Shown piece by piece: positions 60,409 through 64,000 of a DNA stretch of 64,000 bases. The notes beneath the pieces are model-generated. The model was not told the DNA's origin and made no database searches. It saw only the letters and a list, made by a program, of their open reading frames with translations. Every line of letters begins with the position of its first letter. Positions within the stretch are counted from its first letter, which is position 1. The DNA lies in the NCBI RefSeq assembly GCF_007713465.1, contig NZ_VMSG01000025.1, positions 1-64,000 of the forward strand. The letters are read 5' to 3'. Source of the stretch: Pseudomonas sp. H3(2019). Lineage in GTDB: Bacteria > Pseudomonadota > Gammaproteobacteria > Pseudomonadales > Pseudomonadaceae. The translations under genes were made by a program, and so were the position numbers.

Positions 60409-61089
60409 TCAGCAAACCCATGTGGCACGGCTAGGTTGATCAAGATGTTGCTGAAGATAGCCAGCAAACTCGCGACGAGGGATCGCCCGGGCACCCAGAC
60501 TGTGCAGATGACCGGTTGGCATCTGGCAGTCGATCAGTACGAAACCGGCATCCTTCAGGTAATTGACTAGCGTGGCGAAGCCGAACTTGGAAGCGTTGTC
60601 GGCGCGGCTGAACATCGATTCACCGAAAAACAGCCGGCCCATAGCCAGGCCGTAGAGTCCGCCCACCAACACCCCTTGGTCCCAAACCTCGACCGAGTGG
60701 GCGTATCCGCGAGCGTGCAGCTCCATGTAGGCGGTTTGCATCGCTTCGGTGATCCAGGTGCCATCGGCATACTCCCGCGGAGCTGCACAGGCGCGTATGA
60801 CGGCAGGGAAGTCCTGGTCGAACGTCACGTCGTAGCGTTTTTGGCGCAACAGCTTGCCGAGGCTGCGAGAAACATGCAGTTCGTCGGGAAACAATACGGT
60901 GCGTGGATCCGGTGACCACCAGAGGATCGGCTGGCCCTCCGAAAACCACGGGAAACAACCGTGGCGGTAAGCCTGGATCAGCCGATCGGCGCTCAGGTCT
61001 CCGCCGGCGGCAAGCAGGCCGTTGGGGTCGCGCATGGCTTTTTCCAGCGGCGGGAATTTCAGGGAGTCGCGTTGTAACCAGGTCAGCAT
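60409..61089 (-). CDS. aat: Leucyl/phenylalanyl-tRNA-protein transferase
   Basis: This 226-residue L/F-transferase adds Leu or Phe to proteins with N-terminal Lys or Arg, marking them for ClpS/ClpAP. It shows the family start LTWLQRDSLKFPPLEKAMRDPNGLLAAGGDLSADRLIQAYRHGCFPWF, WWSPDPR and TWITEAMQTAYMELHARGYAHSVEVWDQG. ATG 61089 fits the family; the open frame reaches 61137. It is downstream of trxB, with bpt following on the same strand. Confidence 0.95.
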   Translation of the reverse strand: MLTWLQRDSLKFPPLEKAMRDPNGLLAAGGDLSADRLIQAYRHGCFPWFSEGQPILWWSPDPRTVLFPDELHVSRSLGKLLRQKRYDVTFDQDFPAVIRACAAPREYADGTWITEAMQTAYMELHARGYAHSVEVWDQGVLVGGLYGLAMGRLFFGESMFSRADNASKFGFATLVNYLKDAGFVLIDCQMPTGHLHSLGARAIPRREFAGYLQQHLDQPSRATWVC

Positions 61090-61152
61090 GGTATCCAGGC
61101 TTGCAGAAGGGGAGGGCAGCGATGGGCTGGGGCCCACTGCAATGAATGTATA

Positions 61153-62103
61153 TCAGTTGTCATCGAGGTATTTTTCAGCGTCCAGTGCCGCCATGCAGCC
61201 GGCACCCGCGGAAGTTACCGCCTGACGGTAGACGTGATCGGCTACATCGCCGGCGGCAAACACCCCTTCGATCTCGGTGGCGGTGGCATTGCCTTCGCTG
61301 CCGCCGCGGACTCGCAGGTAGCCGTTATGCATTTCCAGCTGACCCTGGAACAGGTCGGTATTGGGTTTATGGCCGATAGCGATGAATACGCCGGTCAGCT
61401 CCAGGTCTTTCATCTCGCCGGTCAGGCTGTCGCGCAGGCGTGCACCGGTAACGCCGCTGGCATCGCCCAATACCTCTTCAAGGTTCTGGTTCCAGTGCAG
61501 GCGGATGTTGCCATTTTTGGCGCGCTCGAACAGTTTGTCCTGAAGAATCTTCTCTGAGCGCAATTTGTCGCGACGATGGATCAGGTGGACTTCCTTGGCA
61601 ATGTTGGCCAGGTACAGGGCTTCTTCAACGGCCGTGTTGCCGCCGCCAACCACCGCGACCACCTGATTGCGGTAGAAAAAACCATCGCAGGTGGCGCAGG
61701 CGGAAACGCCTTTGCCGGCGAAGGCGTCCTCAGAGGGCAGCCCCAGGTATTGCGCCGAGGCGCCGGTCGCGATAATCAGTGCATCGCAGGTGTAGGTGCC
61801 ACTGTCGCCGGTGAGCCGGAACGGCCGCTGCTGCAACTCTGCGGTGTGAATGTGGTCGTAGACGATCTCGGTGTCGAAACGCTCGGCGTGTTTTTGCATG
61901 CGTTCCATCAGCACCGGGCCGGTCAGGCCTTCAACATCGCCTGGCCAGTTGTCGACTTCAATGGTGGTGGTCAATTGACCGCCGGCTTGCAGGCCGGTGA
62001 TAACGGTCGGCTTGAGGTTGGCGCGAGCGGCATAAACGGCGGCGCTGTAACCGGCAGGGCCGGAACCCAGAATGATCAGGCGTGAATGCTTAGCTTCGCT
62101 CAT
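61153..62103 (-). CDS. trxB: Thioredoxin reductase
   Basis: This 316-residue FAD enzyme reduces thioredoxin with NADPH. It has an N-terminal FAD-binding GSGPAGYSAAVYAARA (13-28), the redox-active CATC (Cys136, Cys139), the NADPH-binding GGGNTAVE (153-160), and a C-terminal FAD contact GVFAAGDVADHVYRQAVTSAGAGCMAALDAEKYL. It is divergent from ftsK and 63 bp upstream of aat. Confidence 0.96.
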   Translation of the reverse strand: MSEAKHSRLIILGSGPAGYSAAVYAARANLKPTVITGLQAGGQLTTTIEVDNWPGDVEGLTGPVLMERMQKHAERFDTEIVYDHIHTAELQQRPFRLTGDSGTYTCDALIIATGASAQYLGLPSEDAFAGKGVSACATCDGFFYRNQVVAVVGGGNTAVEEALYLANIAKEVHLIHRRDKLRSEKILQDKLFERAKNGNIRLHWNQNLEEVLGDASGVTGARLRDSLTGEMKDLELTGVFIAIGHKPNTDLFQGQLEMHNGYLRVRGGSEGNATATEIEGVFAAGDVADHVYRQAVTSAGAGCMAALDAEKYLDDN

Positions 62104-62202
62104 AAAAACACCTCATAAGCCTTTGTCACAAAAGAGAATGCATGCTCAAATTGAAGCGCGCGCAACGTACTTTTGGCTATGCTACACCTTAGCTGCTCTG
62201 GC

Positions 62203-62384
62203 GTGGCATCGTGCGGGCAAACCCGTACAATGCCGGTCTGTATCGGGATGTTCCGAAATCTTCGTTATAAAAGATCGCTGTCTTCGGCATCTCCTACGGT
62301 TTCAGATTTCGATGTCAGAGTGTTAAAAGTAGTCTCTGTTGCGCCCGTTAACTTTGTCACCTGCCCGGAGTGGGCAGTTTTTTG
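62203..62384 (+). ncRNA. Candidate sRNA or attenuator leader upstream of ftsK
   Basis: On the plus strand GTGGCA (62203-62208) and TACAAT (62226-62231) are 17 bp apart, giving a start near 62238. The perfect CTGCCC/GGGCAG stem at 62361-62377 with a T-run ends a would-be ~145-nt RNA, 48 bp before the ftsK start. No open frame with a good ribosome-binding site is seen inside. It could be an independent sRNA or a leader whose terminator regulates ftsK. Confidence 0.4.
62361..62383 (+). terminator. Rho-independent terminator in the trxB-ftsK interval
   Basis: A 6-bp GC-rich stem with a 5-base loop is followed by six T. It points toward ftsK and lies upstream of that gene. Confidence 0.75.
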
Positions 62385-62432
62385 TAGTCAATCAACAGTT
62401 GGACGCGCTACAGGCGCAGGAAAAGACGCGTT

Positions 62433-64000
62433 TTGAAGAAATCCACCGCAGCACCTAAAACAGTAGTTCCACTCTGGCGTCAGCATCTGCACTACCGGCT
62501 CAAGGAAGGTGCGCTGATCGCCATCGGTGCCTTGTGCCTGTTCCTGATGATGGCCTTGCTGACCTATGGCAAGGACGATCCGGGCTGGAGTCATAACAGC
62601 AAAATCGACGATGTACAGAACTTCGGCGGGCCGGCCGGCTCTTACAGCGCCGATATTCTGTTCATGGTGCTGGGTTACTTCGCTTATATCTTCCCGCTGT
62701 TGCTGGCGGTCAAGACCTACCAGATCTTCCGCCAGCGCCACGAACCGTGGCAGTGGAGCGGCTGGCTGTTTTCCTGGCGCCTGATCGGCCTGGTGTTTCT
62801 GGTGCTGTCGGGCGCAGCCCTGGCGCATATCCATTTCCACGCCCCGACCGGTTTGCCGGCCGGCGCCGGCGGTGCATTGGGTGAAAGCCTCGGCGATCTG
62901 GCGAAGAACGCGCTGAATATCCAGGGCAGCACCCTGATGTTCATCGCGCTGTTTCTGTTCGGCCTGACCGTGTTCACTGACCTCTCGTGGTTCAAGGTGA
63001 TGGACGTCACCGGCAAGATCACCCTCGACCTGTTCGAACTGTTCCAGGGTGCTGCCAATCGCTGGTGGGCTGCGCGCACCGAACGCAAGCAACTGGTTGC
63101 GCAATTGCGTGAAGTCGACGATCGGGTGCACGACGTCGTGGCACCGACCGTGACCGACAAACGCGAGCAAGCCAAGGTCAAGGAGCGCTTGATCGAGCGT
63201 GAGCAAGCTTTGAGCAAGCACATGTCCGAGCGCGAGAAGCAGGTTCCGCCGGTGATTGCGCCAGCGCCACCGAAAGCTCCGCCTCCAAGCAAGCGTGTCG
63301 AAAAAGAGAAGCAGGCACCGCTGTTCGTTGATAGCGCGGTGGAAGGCACCTTGCCGCCGATCTCGATTCTCGACCCGGCAGAAAAGAAACAGCTCAACTA
63401 TTCGCCTGAGTCGCTGGCTGCGGTTGGCCATCTGCTGGAAATCAAACTCAAGGAATTCGGCGTCGAAGTCTCGGTGGATTCGATTCACCCAGGCCCGGTG
63501 ATTACCCGTTACGAAATTCAACCGGCGGCCGGGGTAAAAGTCAGCCGTATCTCCAACCTGGCCAAAGACCTTGCGCGTTCGCTGGCAGTGACCAGTGTGC
63601 GGGTGGTGGAAGTGATTCCCGGCAAGACCACCGTCGGCATCGAAATTCCCAACGAAGACCGGCAGATCGTGCGCTTCTCCGAAGTGTTGTCGACGCCGGA
63701 ATACGATGACGCCAAGTCCCCGGTCACCCTGGCCCTGGGCCATGACATCGGCGGCAAGCCGGTCATCACCGACCTGGCCAAAATGCCTCACCTGCTGGTG
63801 GCCGGTACCACCGGTTCCGGTAAGTCGGTGGGCGTGAACGCGATGATTCTGTCGATTCTGTTCAAGTCGGGCCCGGAAGACGCCAAGCTGATCATGATCG
63901 ACCCGAAAATGCTTGAATTGTCGATCTACGAAGGCATTCCGCACCTGCTGTGCCCGGTGGTCACCGACATGAAGGACGCCGCCAACGCGTTGCGCTGGAG
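62433..64000 (+). CDS. ftsK: DNA translocase FtsK, 5' part (runs off the window)
   Basis: About 522 codons of the septal DNA pump are present and the frame is open to the last base. Start codon TTG 62433 has AGGA upstream and gives the usual N-terminus. Residues ~20-180 hold four transmembrane helices (division domain), residues ~200-320 a charged, Pro-rich linker, and the motor begins near residue 320 with Walker A GTTGSGKS at 458-465. FtsK couples chromosome dimer resolution at dif to division. The C-terminal gamma domain lies outside the window. Confidence 0.95.
   Translation, partial: MKKSTAAPKTVVPLWRQHLHYRLKEGALIAIGALCLFLMMALLTYGKDDPGWSHNSKIDDVQNFGGPAGSYSADILFMVLGYFAYIFPLLLAVKTYQIFRQRHEPWQWSGWLFSWRLIGLVFLVLSGAALAHIHFHAPTGLPAGAGGALGESLGDLAKNALNIQGSTLMFIALFLFGLTVFTDLSWFKVMDVTGKITLDLFELFQGAANRWWAARTERKQLVAQLREVDDRVHDVVAPTVTDKREQAKVKERLIEREQALSKHMSEREKQVPPVIAPAPPKAPPPSKRVEKEKQAPLFVDSAVEGTLPPISILDPAEKKQLNYSPESLAAVGHLLEIKLKEFGVEVSVDSIHPGPVITRYEIQPAAGVKVSRISNLAKDLARSLAVTSVRVVEVIPGKTTVGIEIPNEDRQIVRFSEVLSTPEYDDAKSPVTLALGHDIGGKPVITDLAKMPHLLVAGTTGSGKSVGVNAMILSILFKSGPEDAKLIMIDPKMLELSIYEGIPHLLCPVVTDMKDAANALRW

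Noticed and set aside
1..64000. tRNA, rRNA, CRISPR arrays, IS elements, prophage
   Set aside because: None seen on reading both strands; the short palindromic repeats are dispersed rather than arrayed with unique spacers, and no transposase, integrase or tRNA cloverleaf was recognised.

Overview
The window is chromosomal DNA of a fluorescent-group Pseudomonas (P. fluorescens-like). I base this on high GC, a fused nuoCD inside a complete 13-gene nuo operon, the gene order nuoA / aceA / roxA-type oxygenase / purB / hflD / mnmA / Nudix / idh / icd / cspD / clpS / clpA / infA / bpt / aat / trxB / ftsK (which, from memory, is the order in P. aeruginosa PAO1), and a dispersed ~110-bp palindromic repeat of the kind common in P. 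fluorescens genomes. I see no phage, IS transposase, CRISPR array, rRNA or tRNA.

Layout. (1) 1-3,090: a palindromic repeat, a C4-like structured RNA in front of a small unknown protein, then a stand-alone pair of arginine N-succinyltransferase-like genes. (2) 3,223-8,303: an apparently co-transcribed minus-strand catabolic cluster (RpiR regulator, cysteine hydrolase, glutamine-synthetase-like ligase, N-formylglutamate amidohydrolase-like enzyme, APC permease) that leads into the succinyltransferase pair. Its substrate is unknown and it is the best candidate for an undescribed pathway. (3) 8,562-18,000: cobF, a PstS-like/OmpA fusion, xthA, a GNAT enzyme and tamAB. (4) 18,180-23,007: a MarR-controlled EmrAB plus outer-membrane-factor efflux operon whose promoter carries two identical 12-bp palindromes. 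(5) 23,134-27,745: lpxH-ppiB divergent from glnS-cysS.

(6) 28,052-42,989: nuoN to nuoA, complex I, minus strand, with a strong hairpin between nuoF and nuoG and a Fur-box-like sequence upstream of nuoA. (7) 43,575-51,792: aceA (isocitrate lyase) with a sigma70-like promoter and an RccR-like palindrome upstream, a secretin-N-domain protein, GNAT, ribosomal oxygenase, purB, hflD, mnmA and Nudix. (8) 51,865-55,851: monomeric idh and dimeric icd, divergent. (9) 55,932-61,089: cspD and N-degron functions (clpS, clpA, bpt, aat) with infA. (10) 61,153-64,000: trxB and the first ~520 codons of ftsK, separated by a leader with a rho-independent terminator that could mark an sRNA or attenuator.

Functionally, aceA, icd and idh together set the isocitrate branch point between the TCA cycle and the glyoxylate shunt, and NADH from central metabolism feeds complex I. 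ClpS/ClpA with Bpt and Aat form a complete N-degron tagging and recognition set. Six full copies of the ~110-bp repeat lie only between genes and only outside 28-59 kb. All start sites were chosen by reading Shine-Dalgarno sequences and known family N-termini; nothing was checked by database search.
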